Shown here: positions 50,221-58,553 of the stretch, piece by piece
Layout of the letters: each line of letters starts with the position of its first letter
Numbering within the stretch: position 1 is the stretch's first letter
Assembly (NCBI RefSeq): GCF_009674625.1
Contig: NZ_WKJQ01000001.1
Coordinates: 1,984,001 to 2,048,000, forward strand
DNA: 64,000 bases
Direction: 5' to 3'
Source: Haloferax marinum
GTDB lineage: Archaea; Halobacteriota; Halobacteria; Halobacteriales; Haloferacaceae
Made by a program: the position numbers and the translations under genes
The notes under the pieces: generated by a model
Told to the model about the DNA's origin: nothing
What the model saw: the letters and a program-made list of their open reading frames with translations, nothing else
The model's database searches: none

Positions 50221-50676
50221 ATGCCATCGCGCCCGCTCTCTATCGACCTCGTCCTCGTGCCGGTCGACCAAAGCGAGGAAGCGACGCGTGCAGTCAGATA
50301 CGCCGTCGCAATCGCGGCCAAATACGACGCCGCAGTCCACGCTGTGCACGTTCTCGGAGAGGACGTCGTCCGTGCCATAGAGCAGGGCGTCGTCGACCAG
50401 GACGCCGTCGCCGAAGACAGCAAAGTCGTGACCGATACGGTCACCGACCTCGCCCACGAGACGGGCGTCCCTATCACGACGTCTGTCGCCTACGGATTCT
50501 CGCCGACGAGCAAACTTCGCCACCCTGGAAGTGTCGTCCTCGACACCGCAGAAGAAATCGACGCCGACTTCGTGGTCGTCCCGCGCGAACCCGTCTCGGG
50601 CGACCCCGGCGAAGTGCTCGCGAAGGCGGCCGAGTACGTCCTGTTGTACGCAAGCCAACCCGTACTGTCGGCCTGA
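50221..50676 (+). CDS. Universal stress protein (UspA family), divergent
   Basis: The 151-residue protein has the Usp start LVLVPVDQSEEATRAVRYAV and VHVLGEDVV. The C-terminal nucleotide loop is altered (PREPVSGDPGEVLAKAAEYV) and lacks the G-2x-G-9x-G pattern, so it may not bind ATP. Transcribed divergently from the Usp at 49651. Confidence 0.83.
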   Translation: MPSRPLSIDLVLVPVDQSEEATRAVRYAVAIAAKYDAAVHAVHVLGEDVVRAIEQGVVDQDAVAEDSKVVTDTVTDLAHETGVPITTSVAYGFSPTSKLRHPGSVVLDTAEEIDADFVVVPREPVSGDPGEVLAKAAEYVLLYASQPVLSA

Positions 50677-50685
50677 CGACGATTC

Positions 50686-51228
50686 CTACTCGTCCGGTTC
50701 GGCGAGGCGAATGGTCATCTCTAACTCGAAGCTCTCGGCGTCACTCGTCTCGAAGCCAACGTTCTGATAGAGGTTTACCGCCGCGCGGTTCCACCGTTCG
50801 ACCGTCAACCACACCTTTTCGACGCCCGAGACGCGCCCGTGACCGAGCAGCGCCTTGATGAGTCGCGTCCCGATACCCGAGCGCTGGTAGGACTGGTGAA
50901 CGAAGATGGCGAGTTCGTACGCATCACCGTCGGGGACGAGTGTCGCATGACCGGCCACTTCGTCGCCATCCCACGCGACGACGTTCAGACAGTCGTCGCC
51001 GAGGATGTTGTCTAACCAGTCGCGGATGCGGTCTTCTCGCCCCGGTGGGATACCCTGTGCCCGGTCTGCGGGGTCGAACGAATCGTACATCTCGACGAGT
51101 GCTTCCATCTCTTCGTCCGACCCATCGTAAGCTCGCACCGCTATGGTCCGCTCTTCTTTGTCGGTAAACGAGAGCGGTGGTGCTTCGTAGGGGTCCGCGA
51201 CGGCGTCTGAGTAACTTCGGGTACTCAT
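50686..51228 (-). CDS. GNAT family N-acetyltransferase
   Basis: This 180-residue GNAT fold has motif A FVHQSYQRSGIGTRLIKALL (acetyl-CoA pyrophosphate loop RSGIGT) and motif B RWNRAAVNLYQNVGFE. An N-terminal extension of about 30 residues precedes the domain. The acceptor cannot be predicted. Its start overlaps the end of the upstream Usp gene (51225-51593) by 4 nt, so the two are cotranscribed. Confidence 0.88.
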   Translation of the reverse strand: MSTRSYSDAVADPYEAPPLSFTDKEERTIAVRAYDGSDEEMEALVEMYDSFDPADRAQGIPPGREDRIRDWLDNILGDDCLNVVAWDGDEVAGHATLVPDGDAYELAIFVHQSYQRSGIGTRLIKALLGHGRVSGVEKVWLTVERWNRAAVNLYQNVGFETSDAESFELEMTIRLAEPDE

Positions 51229-51593
51229 CGTACTAGAGTTACGGTCACGTGGGAGTTGAGGAGGACGAACTCCGCGATACTCCCGATCTGAATCTTCCCC
51301 ATCGGACTCGTCTCACCGCCGCCCAGCACGATTTGGTCGAAGCCTTCGTTCTCTGCGAAGTCGACGAGTTCGCTTCCGGCGTCGCCTTCGAGGTGAAGGA
51401 CGTCCGCCTCGATTCCGAGGTCGTCGAGGACGTCGGTCACTTTCGATTCGATGTCGTCTCGCGAGCGTTCGACAGACGGGTTCTCGACGATAGCGATGGT
51501 GAGGTCGTCGTCTGCGTCCGCTGTTCGTTCGACCGTCTTTTCGAGCGCTCGGATGGAATCGTCGCTGCCGCCGATTCCGAGCAGTACCTTCAT
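51225..51593 (-). CDS. Universal stress protein, short form
   Basis: The 122-residue protein has MKVLLGIGGSDDSIRALEKT at the start and the nucleotide loop GGGETSPMGKIQIGSIAEFV. The protein is shorter than usual for the family (about 140-160). It is the third Usp gene within 2 kb and shares an operon with the acetyltransferase. Confidence 0.85.
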   Translation of the reverse strand: MKVLLGIGGSDDSIRALEKTVERTADADDDLTIAIVENPSVERSRDDIESKVTDVLDDLGIEADVLHLEGDAGSELVDFAENEGFDQIVLGGGETSPMGKIQIGSIAEFVLLNSHVTVTLVR

Positions 51594-51714
51594 GATTCCC
51601 ACTGTCGCACGGGCGATAGAAAACGCTTGCCCGAATTTTCCACGCCTCACCCTGAGGCGGTGGTGTCCTCGTCGTCGCGGAACGCTTTTCGGCCCGGCCA
51701 CGGTACCCCGCGGT

Positions 51715-52578
51715 ATGACAGACGAGCACGGCGAATCCGACGGGATTCCCGCAGGCGAACGCGAGCGGGAAGACGTCGAGGGAGTGGGTGACGCGGGCGA
51801 ACCCGACGACGATACGGTCGGCACCGACACGGTGGAAGACTCGGTCGAATCAGTCGGAGACGCCGAAGACGCCGAAGACGCCGAAGACGCCGTGGAATCC
51901 GATTTCGAAGCGGAAGCAGAAACAGAGTCAGACACCGAAGCGGGAGCAGAGTCAGACACCGAAGCGGGAGCAGAGTCAGACACCGAAGCGGGAGCAGAGT
52001 CAGACACCGAAGCGGAAACAGAGTCAGACACCGAAGCGGAAACAGAAGCAGAATCGGACACTGAAGCACAACCTCACGTCCCCAAAGACGTCCAGAAGTA
52101 CGCCCGATTCAAGAAGGTCGATGGCGCGCAGTACGACCGCGTCAACGACTTCCTCCGCGACCGGACCTACGTGACTGCGCGCGAGTGGGCTATCGCACGG
52201 TTGTGTGCCGACTTCCGCACGGAGACGGGCGTCGAGATGACCAAAATCGGTGAGAACCTCCCCGAACTCGTCCCGTTCATGACCGACACCTACACCCCGC
52301 AGGCGGTCAACCAGGCACGGTCTGCGTTCCGCGACAAGGTTCGCAAGTCGGGTGCGACGTTCCTCTACGGCGCGATGTCCGGCTTTTTCACGGCCGAGGA
52401 ACTCGACGAGATGATGTACGAGGTCACCGAAATCGCGAAGTTCCTCCTCGAAGTCGAGGGCGTCGACCTCTCGGTCGAAGAAGAACTGGAAGCCGAAGAG
52501 CGCATCTCCAGTGTCATGCGCGAAGTTCGCGAAGCGAGTACGGAACTGCGGAACGAAGAACTCTCGAACGACGATTAA
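51715..52578 (+). CDS. DUF5806 family protein with acidic tandem-repeat N-terminus
   Basis: The 287-residue protein has two parts. Residues 1-125 are extremely acidic and contain 8-residue repeats (ESDTEAGA) coded by a 24-nt tandem repeat. Residues 128-275 form the conserved haloarchaeal DUF5806 domain (VQKYARFKKVDGAQYDRVND, VEMTKIGENLPELVPFMTD, VNQARSAFRDKVRKSG). The function of the domain is unknown. The gene ends with a 4-nt overlap into the convergent gene at 52575. Confidence 0.83.
   Translation: MTDEHGESDGIPAGEREREDVEGVGDAGEPDDDTVGTDTVEDSVESVGDAEDAEDAEDAVESDFEAEAETESDTEAGAESDTEAGAESDTEAGAESDTEAETESDTEAETEAESDTEAQPHVPKDVQKYARFKKVDGAQYDRVNDFLRDRTYVTAREWAIARLCADFRTETGVEMTKIGENLPELVPFMTDTYTPQAVNQARSAFRDKVRKSGATFLYGAMSGFFTAEELDEMMYEVTEIAKFLLEVEGVDLSVEEELEAEERISSVMREVREASTELRNEELSNDD
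51925..52044 (+). repeat. 24-bp coding tandem repeat, five copies
   Basis: The unit gagtcagacaccgaagcggg plus agca starts at 51925, 51949 and 51973 as identical copies; copies at 51997 and 52021 end gaaaca instead. Degenerate partial copies continue to about 52065. The period of 24 nt keeps the frame. Confidence 0.9.
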
Positions 52579-53096
52579 GGGAACAACGGGTCGGGGTCGG
52601 ACTGCACGAGTTCGACGCGCTGGTCGGCCTCGACGGGTCGGACGTACAACCGTAACTCGCTCTGTTCGCGGGCTTTCTGCGCCATCACGTCCACCGAGTC
52701 GAGCGCGTAGTAGAGCGGAACGACCACGGCTTTTCCTTCGTCGGCGGCCTGGACGACCGAGACGGCGAACACCGTCCCACCCTCACGGGCGCGATAGACG
52801 TCGTACCTGTCGAACGCGGCGCTCTCGGCCCACTCGGAGAGCGTCTCGAACTCCCGCCCTGGGACGAGTACGTCGAACCCGACGCGGTCGGTCGCGTCCG
52901 GAAGGTTCGCCGGCGGCAACACCGTCACGTCACCGGGGTGGAGGACGAGCGTCTCCCACCCTTCAGACTCGTACTCCTCGGCCGTCGATTCGGCGTCGTC
53001 GACGACTGTCTCCCAGAACTCGAGTACGCCTTCGAGTGCGTGCGGTTCGCCCGCGTTCGGACCACGACTCCGTGGCGGCGTCTGCTCGTCGGTCAT
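52575..53096 (-). CDS. DUF7529-type haloarchaeal protein
   Basis: The 173-residue acidic soluble protein has VLEFWETVVDDAESTAEEYE, then GWETLVLHPGDVTVLPP and PLYYALDSVDVMAQKARE, resembling a haloarchaeal family of unknown function. It overlaps the convergent DUF5806 gene by four base pairs and is followed upstream by the divergent-free pyrC region. Confidence 0.7.
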   Translation of the reverse strand: MTDEQTPPRSRGPNAGEPHALEGVLEFWETVVDDAESTAEEYESEGWETLVLHPGDVTVLPPANLPDATDRVGFDVLVPGREFETLSEWAESAAFDRYDVYRAREGGTVFAVSVVQAADEGKAVVVPLYYALDSVDVMAQKAREQSELRLYVRPVEADQRVELVQSDPDPLFP

Positions 53097-53183
53097 GTGT
53101 GTCGTTCTCTCGGTGTGTCCGACGGGAAAAGGATTCGTTTGTCTCTCTGTGCGATACCGAACCCGGACCGCGGGTCAGTACCC

Positions 53184-54473
53184 CTACGCCCGAACGTTCT
53201 CGCCGGTGACGTCGCCGAACGAGTCGCCGTCCCAGACCAGCTCGCCGCGGAGCATCGTCCACTCGGGGAAGACGCCGGTGAACCCTTCGAACGGCGTCCA
53301 CCCGCACTTCGAGTGGAGGTCCTCGCCGCGGATGTCGCGGGCGGCGTCGAGGTCGTAGAGGGCGAAATCGGCGTCTGCGCCCTCCTCGATGCGACCCTTC
53401 TGCGACAGGTCGAAGATATCCGCCGGATTCGTCGCGACCACGTCGCGGACGGTCTCGAGCGACAGGTCGCCTTCGACGGCCGCACCGAGGAGGAGCGGAA
53501 CCATCGTCTCGACGCCGGGGACGCCACTCGGTGCGTCGAGGAGTGACTGGTCTTTCTCGTCGACCGTGTGCGGTGCGTGGTCGGTCGCAACCACGTCGAT
53601 ACGGCCGTCTGTGAGGCGCTCGAACATGGCTTCGCGGCGTTCTTCGGAGCGGAGTGGCGGGTTCATCCGGCCGTAGGTTCCGAGGTCCGAGAGGTCGTCA
53701 CGCGAGAGGAACAGGTGGTGCGGCGTCACCTCACAGGTTGCACCGCCGTCGCGGGCGGCGTCGACGCCCTCGGGCGTGCTCGTGTGGGCGATGTGAATCT
53801 GTGCGCCCGTCTCGCCACCGACACGGACTGCACGTTCGACTGCCGCCGCTTCGGCCTCGGCACGGCGGTAGGCGCTCCACGCGTCGGCGTCGGCGTCGCG
53901 GCCGATTCCACCGAGGTCACCCTCGATAGCCGATTCGTCGAACAAGTCGGCGTCTTCGGCGTGGACGGTCACGGGGACGCCCGCTTTCCCCGCACGTTCG
54001 GCAGCGGTCGCGAACAGGTCGGCGTCGATGCCCATGTCTCCCGTCGAGTCGGCGAGGAACACCTCACCGAGGGCGAACAGTGGCCGGTCGAACAGACTCT
54101 CGGGGTCCCAGTCCGGCGTGACGCCACCGTTGATGCCGTAGTCGATACACGAGTTCACGGCCCTGTCGGCCTTCGCGTCGAACCCTGCACCGGTCGTCGT
54201 CGTCGGGTCGGTGTTCGGTTGGTCTGCAACCGTCGTCACGCCGCCTGCTGCGGCGCTCTGCGACCCGGTTTCCCACGTCTCTTTCTGTTCGAATCCCGGT
54301 TCTCGGAAGTGGACGTGGACGTCGATTGCACCCGGCAGAAGGAGCTTTTCGTCGGCGTCGATGGTGTCTTCGTCGGCGACCGAGTCGAGGTCACCGACTG
54401 CGTCGATGCGTCCGTCTTCGACGCGGACGTCCACCACGCGTCCGTCGGCCAGCGTCGCGTTCGCAATTCGCAT
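53184..54473 (-). CDS. pyrC: Dihydroorotase
   Basis: The 429-residue amidohydrolase has the metal site DVHVHFREPGF (near residue 53), carboxylated-Lys region, HAEDADLF, IAHTSTPEG and the catalytic Asp in VATDHAPHT. It closes carbamoyl-aspartate to dihydroorotate in pyrimidine synthesis. ATG 54473 is chosen over 54488 because it begins at the first beta strand. It is monocistronic here, with no other pyr genes in the window. Confidence 0.93.
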   Translation of the reverse strand: MRIANATLADGRVVDVRVEDGRIDAVGDLDSVADEDTIDADEKLLLPGAIDVHVHFREPGFEQKETWETGSQSAAAGGVTTVADQPNTDPTTTTGAGFDAKADRAVNSCIDYGINGGVTPDWDPESLFDRPLFALGEVFLADSTGDMGIDADLFATAAERAGKAGVPVTVHAEDADLFDESAIEGDLGGIGRDADADAWSAYRRAEAEAAAVERAVRVGGETGAQIHIAHTSTPEGVDAARDGGATCEVTPHHLFLSRDDLSDLGTYGRMNPPLRSEERREAMFERLTDGRIDVVATDHAPHTVDEKDQSLLDAPSGVPGVETMVPLLLGAAVEGDLSLETVRDVVATNPADIFDLSQKGRIEEGADADFALYDLDAARDIRGEDLHSKCGWTPFEGFTGVFPEWTMLRGELVWDGDSFGDVTGENVRA

Positions 54474-54533
54474 AGGTTGGGGTGCCACGCGCCGACTCGT
54501 AAGTGCGGCGGTTCGGGAGATACACCCGAACGC

Positions 54534-55223
54534 TCATGGCTGGATATCGCTCGCGTCTTCGATTCGGGTCTCTGCGTCGCCGACGAAGACTGATTCGAGC
54601 GCCTCGCAGACCGCGTCTGAATCCCCTGGCCCACCAGCGGTGTCGACGCTCCCGACCGAGTCGGGGTCGAACGGCATGTCGATTCCCTCGTAGATTGGAA
54701 CGAGAACGTCTGCGATTTCGTCGCGGTCGGTGACGACGACGACACCGGAGACCAACGCGGACGACTTTCTGACGCGCTGAGCGATGCCGCAGAGTTTCCC
54801 GCCGGCTTGGACCGAGTGGTCACCGGGACAAAACGAGTGAGGTGGCTCACCGCGTCGCGCAGGGACGCCGAGGGTTCGAAGCGCACGGACGACTGCCGTC
54901 GTGGCCGCCTCGTATCGCTCGTCGAGGCCGACACGGGTGTCGTCGATGGGGACCGCGTGGGCGAACGCGACGGTGGTTCCAGTGTAGGCGACGGCGCGTC
55001 CGCCGACGGAGCGTTCGAGCGCCGGGAATCCTCGTGATTCGGCGGCGGCGACTGCCTCGTCGTAGCGGGGTGCACGGGTGTCGCGCCGACCGAACGCAAT
55101 CTGTCGGTGTGGCGTCCACGCACGGAAGGCGGGTTCACCCGTCTCGCCTGTCTCTCGGAGCATCGTCGCCGTGACCGCTCGGTCGGTCACACTGTCTCCT
55201 GCCCGGCCGCGGATGACGCGCAT
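54534..55223 (-). CDS. Lipoate-protein ligase A family protein
   Basis: The 229-residue protein has the ligase/transferase fold: RAWTPHRQIAFGRRD, LERSVGGRAVAYTG and the catalytic Lys in QAGGKLCGIAQRV. Such enzymes attach lipoate or octanoate to lysine of carrier proteins. A separate small C-terminal domain is absent, as in archaeal two-part ligases. The divergent gene starts 55 nt away at 55278. Confidence 0.87.
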   Translation of the reverse strand: MRVIRGRAGDSVTDRAVTATMLRETGETGEPAFRAWTPHRQIAFGRRDTRAPRYDEAVAAAESRGFPALERSVGGRAVAYTGTTVAFAHAVPIDDTRVGLDERYEAATTAVVRALRTLGVPARRGEPPHSFCPGDHSVQAGGKLCGIAQRVRKSSALVSGVVVVTDRDEIADVLVPIYEGIDMPFDPDSVGSVDTAGGPGDSDAVCEALESVFVGDAETRIEDASDIQP

Positions 55224-55277
55224 ACGTGGCAGAAACACCCCGACGTACCTAAGAACATCCGTCCCGTCCCGACGACC

Positions 55278-56186
55278 ATGCTGGGTCTCCCACGGTCGGT
55301 TATCGCCCCTTTCGAGCGGTTTTCGCTCTACAACTCGCCGTACCCTGCCCACGACAGCGGGTGCGCCATCGACCTCTACGTCGACGCCGACGACTCGGTT
55401 GCTCGGTCCCCCGTCGCGGGTGTCGTCCGCGAGACGCGAACCGTGCGCGCACCCGACAAACCGTACGCGCACGACGACGAGTATCTCGTCCTCGTCGACG
55501 TCGACGCTGAGGCGACCGGACTGCAGTGGACCGGCCCTGCCGACAGCGACCCACGCGAGGACCTCGTCGCCCGGATGCTCCACGTCGAACCGAGTGTTTC
55601 GGCAGGCGACACCGTCGAGGTGGGCGACCCACTTGGCCGACTCGTTCGGTCGGGGTTCTTCGCGCCGTGGGTCACGAACCACGTCCACCTCGGGTTTCGC
55701 CCGACGACGGCGAACCACCACCGCGCTCGTGGGTCGCTCCCGCTCTCGGTGGACGTGGCCGTCTCGCCACTCGACTGGGACGGCCGTGGAACCGTCGTCG
55801 AAGTCGGTGAGACGTACGTCGTCCTCGACCGACCGAGGCGCGAGGGCGACGCCGACACAGAGACGTTCGTCGGTCTCGGAAGCGACGAAGGCGTCGTTCT
55901 GGACGGTGGTCTCGCTCACTACGCACACGGCGGGACACTCTCACCCGTCACCGCCGACCAGTCGCTCTCGTTGCTCGGTGCCACCGTCGGCCGGGCGAGG
56001 GGGCGCGACGTTCCATGGGGTGAGTTCGACGTACTGGCGAACGGCGACCGAGCAACTGGGCTGTCGCTTTTTGCGTCACGCGGGACGTTCGGAACGAAAG
56101 TCGTCTATCCCGGTCACGATTTCACCCTCGGTGACGACGTTTCGGTCTCGATTCGACCGAGTGACGACCCGGTTCGACTCGGCTAA
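55278..56186 (+). CDS. M23-fold-like haloarchaeal protein
   Basis: The 302-residue protein's N-terminal half resembles the lysostaphin-type fold: YPAHDSGCAIDLYVDADDSV, then ARSPVAGVVRET and NHVHLGFRP, giving His/Asp and HxH positions like those that bind zinc in M23 peptidases. Archaea lack murein, so peptidase activity on peptidoglycan is not expected. The second half (from residue 160) has no recognised domain. The start ATG 55278 follows a clear break from the divergent ligase gene. Confidence 0.65.
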   Translation: MLGLPRSVIAPFERFSLYNSPYPAHDSGCAIDLYVDADDSVARSPVAGVVRETRTVRAPDKPYAHDDEYLVLVDVDAEATGLQWTGPADSDPREDLVARMLHVEPSVSAGDTVEVGDPLGRLVRSGFFAPWVTNHVHLGFRPTTANHHRARGSLPLSVDVAVSPLDWDGRGTVVEVGETYVVLDRPRREGDADTETFVGLGSDEGVVLDGGLAHYAHGGTLSPVTADQSLSLLGATVGRARGRDVPWGEFDVLANGDRATGLSLFASRGTFGTKVVYPGHDFTLGDDVSVSIRPSDDPVRLG

Positions 56187-56411
56187 CCTCTCGGTGTCGG
56201 ACCTGTTCGGGAGTCGGTCTCTCGTGTCGACTGCGTGTGCCCGAACCCCGAGTTGGTATTCAACTGAGACGAATTCACTGTCGAACCTGAACTTAAGCAC
56301 CTTGATAATGAAAGACATCGCCTCCGGAACCAATATGTTGCAATTTCCCTTACGCACCTGCGGTCGTGAGATACAGTAAGGCTCCCCAAAGAGAAATGTG
56401 GGAAACGAACA

Positions 56412-57119
56412 ATGCCCCTTACAGTTGGGACGATGGGTGACGCCCCTCCCGTCACTGGCTACGAAGTCGAACTCGGGTGTCCACTCGACGGTTCGTATCT
56501 CGGTGCTGCGTTGGAGGACTCGGACCTCGAGATCGTGTTCGTTCCGGGCGTTCAAACCTCGGAGACGCCAGTTCCCTACTTCACCGCTCAGGGGCCAGAC
56601 GTCGACGTCGTCGACGACCTACTCGAGTCACACGCTGGTGTCGAGGAGTACGAACTCGTCGCCGATGGACGAGAAGAACGACTGTATCGATGTCGGTGGG
56701 TGATAGAAGAAGACGGTATCATCTCGACGATTCGGACGCACGACGGAATCGTCAGACAGATGGAAGGGTCGAGCGATGGGTGGGTTCTGTCGGTCTTCTT
56801 CCCGACGAACGAACACGCCGCGCAGTTCCACGACGCGTGTCTCGAACAGCAGATAGCCATCGACATCCGTCGCGTCGAACGGTCGCGTCTCGACAGGCGA
56901 CAACTTCCCAACTACGGACTCTCGGAAAAGCAACTGACTGCGCTCGAACTCGCGTTCGTTCGAGGCTACTTCGAGACGCCCAAAGAGAGTTCGCTCACCA
57001 ACATCGCAGCGGAGATCGACATCTCCGAACAGGCGTTGTCACAACGACTCCGCCGCGCCCTCAACCATCTGGTCGAGTCGGCTATCGACGGCGGCGAATA
57101 CGAGTCCACGAAAGAGTGA
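56412..57119 (+). CDS. Bacterioopsin-activator-type HTH regulator (HTH_10)
   Basis: In this 235-residue protein the C-terminal 55 residues form the HTH_10 domain (LSEKQLTALELAFVRGYFET, IAAEIDISEQALSQRLRRAL). The first 170 residues form the usual unassigned sensor-like part. These regulators are abundant in haloarchaea and control local genes. The start is ATG 56412, with ATG 56433 possible. A hairpin (57180-57203) follows the stop. Confidence 0.87.
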   Translation: MPLTVGTMGDAPPVTGYEVELGCPLDGSYLGAALEDSDLEIVFVPGVQTSETPVPYFTAQGPDVDVVDDLLESHAGVEEYELVADGREERLYRCRWVIEEDGIISTIRTHDGIVRQMEGSSDGWVLSVFFPTNEHAAQFHDACLEQQIAIDIRRVERSRLDRRQLPNYGLSEKQLTALELAFVRGYFETPKESSLTNIAAEIDISEQALSQRLRRALNHLVESAIDGGEYESTKE

Positions 57120-57179
57120 GACGCTGTGATGTTTGGGACGCAACGAATCACAGGGCGTGTCAGTAAGACGAATACCACA

Positions 57180-57203
57180 GAAGACGGTTCGTAAGCCGTC
57201 TTC
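57180..57203 (+). terminator. Hairpin downstream of the HTH_10 gene
   Basis: Perfect 8-bp stem gaagacgg/ccgtcttc with an 8-nt loop, 60 nt after the stop codon. No T tract follows closely, so a terminator role is only suggested. Confidence 0.35.
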
Positions 57204-57365
57204 GGTCGGCATCGCGTCTATTTTGGTGCCTCTGACGTGTAGAACATCTCACATACTTGGAATATAGATGTCTCTTGTCAGAGCAAGGGTTATTTAACCA
57301 ACCGATGGTGAGCGGGGGGAGACGCTACGTCGGTACCGAACCAGTCGACGACGTCTCGGTCGGGA

Positions 57366-58493
57366 TTACGCGTCGTCGAAGTAGTCGAGATACTGCTCGA
57401 CGAACGTTCGGACGTCCTCGTACGTCGGTGGCGTTCCGTTGCGGACGAAGTAGCCTGCGACGGCGTTTCCAACGACGAGCGATTCTGCTCGCCCGAGGCC
57501 GAGAACGTGCCCGAGTGCGAGGCCAGCGTTGAAGTGGTCACCAGAACTCGTGGTCAACACAGGGTCGTCGGTGCGAGGGACGCCCACACGTTCGACACCC
57601 TCGTCGTCGACGAGGTACGCCCCGTCGATACCGTGACCGACGAACCGGGTAACTCCGAGGTGGTCGAACGCGGCGCGTGATTCTCGTTCGAACGTCTCTT
57701 CTTCTGTGCCCGCAAGTTGCGCGAGATAGCGCGTCTCGTACCGGTTCGCAGAGACGACGACGTCCACCACGTCGTCGAGTGCAGACACCTGGGCGACGCC
57801 TTCGGAGACGACGTCGGGTTCGCGCTTCCGGAGGTCACCGGGGTCCAAGAGAAGCGTCTCCGGTGGATTCGAGAGCGTCGGCCAGAGCTCTTCGCGGATT
57901 CCACGTGCGACGTCGGGGAGTTCGGGCATCTCTGACCAGTACCCCATCCCGAACAGTTCTGTCCCATCGACGAGTTCGGACAGTCGGTCGACTCCGACCT
58001 GCGATTCGAGCTGTGCCCAGTCGAGTCGAATCTGCACGCCAATCTCGGTGAGCATCAGTTTCCCGTCACTGAACTCGACGGCATCGGTGTATCCCGGCGA
58101 CCCGAGCGTCTCCAGCGGGAACGCTCCGAACTCGTCGACGAACGGTTCTTCTGGTGGGTCACCGAGACACCCGACGATTGCTGGGTCGAACCCCATCTCT
58201 CCGAAGGCCCGAGCGAGGTGACTCACGTGTCCGCCGGTACGGACGCCCTCCTGAATCCACTCGAACGAGAGCGAACTCTCGGCTTCTACCGACGCGTTGA
58301 CTCGGTCGGCGAACGCTGCCAACGTCGGGACTCGGTCGAACTCGTCTGCAGACTGTCGCTCGGAGACGACCTCGCGAACTCGGTCGATGTATCCGTCGAA
58401 ACCGAACACGACGCGTCCGCCGTCGACCGACGGCGGGAGCGCGTCACGACAGGATTCGACCGCTCGTGTCGTCGTTTCGTCTGGTCGGTCCAT
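57366..58493 (-). CDS. PfkB family carbohydrate kinase
   Basis: The 375-residue ribokinase-fold protein has N-terminal VVFGFDGYIDRV, a GGHVSHLARAFGEMG substrate loop, and the C-terminal nucleotide motif TTSSGDHFNAGLALG, in which the catalytic Asp of GDxF is kept but the usual GAGD reads SSGD. The substrate (sugar or nucleoside) is not apparent. It appears to be a single gene, transcribed toward the HTH_10 gene. Confidence 0.85.
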   Translation of the reverse strand: MDRPDETTTRAVESCRDALPPSVDGGRVVFGFDGYIDRVREVVSERQSADEFDRVPTLAAFADRVNASVEAESSLSFEWIQEGVRTGGHVSHLARAFGEMGFDPAIVGCLGDPPEEPFVDEFGAFPLETLGSPGYTDAVEFSDGKLMLTEIGVQIRLDWAQLESQVGVDRLSELVDGTELFGMGYWSEMPELPDVARGIREELWPTLSNPPETLLLDPGDLRKREPDVVSEGVAQVSALDDVVDVVVSANRYETRYLAQLAGTEEETFERESRAAFDHLGVTRFVGHGIDGAYLVDDEGVERVGVPRTDDPVLTTSSGDHFNAGLALGHVLGLGRAESLVVGNAVAGYFVRNGTPPTYEDVRTFVEQYLDYFDDA

Positions 58494-58553
58494 ACCCCGG
58501 AGTTGGCAATGGCCCGAATTAGGTTTTTACTCTGCTGGCGAGGTTCGCACCGG

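Noticed and set aside
48430-50676. A 748-codon open frame on the plus strand ending as a universal stress protein
   Set aside because: Only the last 152 codons (from 50221) code a real protein. The rest is antisense to the DHH and Usp genes and reads as Val/Asp/Arg-rich shadow typical of GC-rich haloarchaeal DNA.
51925-52044. Regular 24-bp repeats considered as a CRISPR array
   Set aside because: They are directly adjacent without spacers and in frame within a coding sequence; no cas genes occur in the window.
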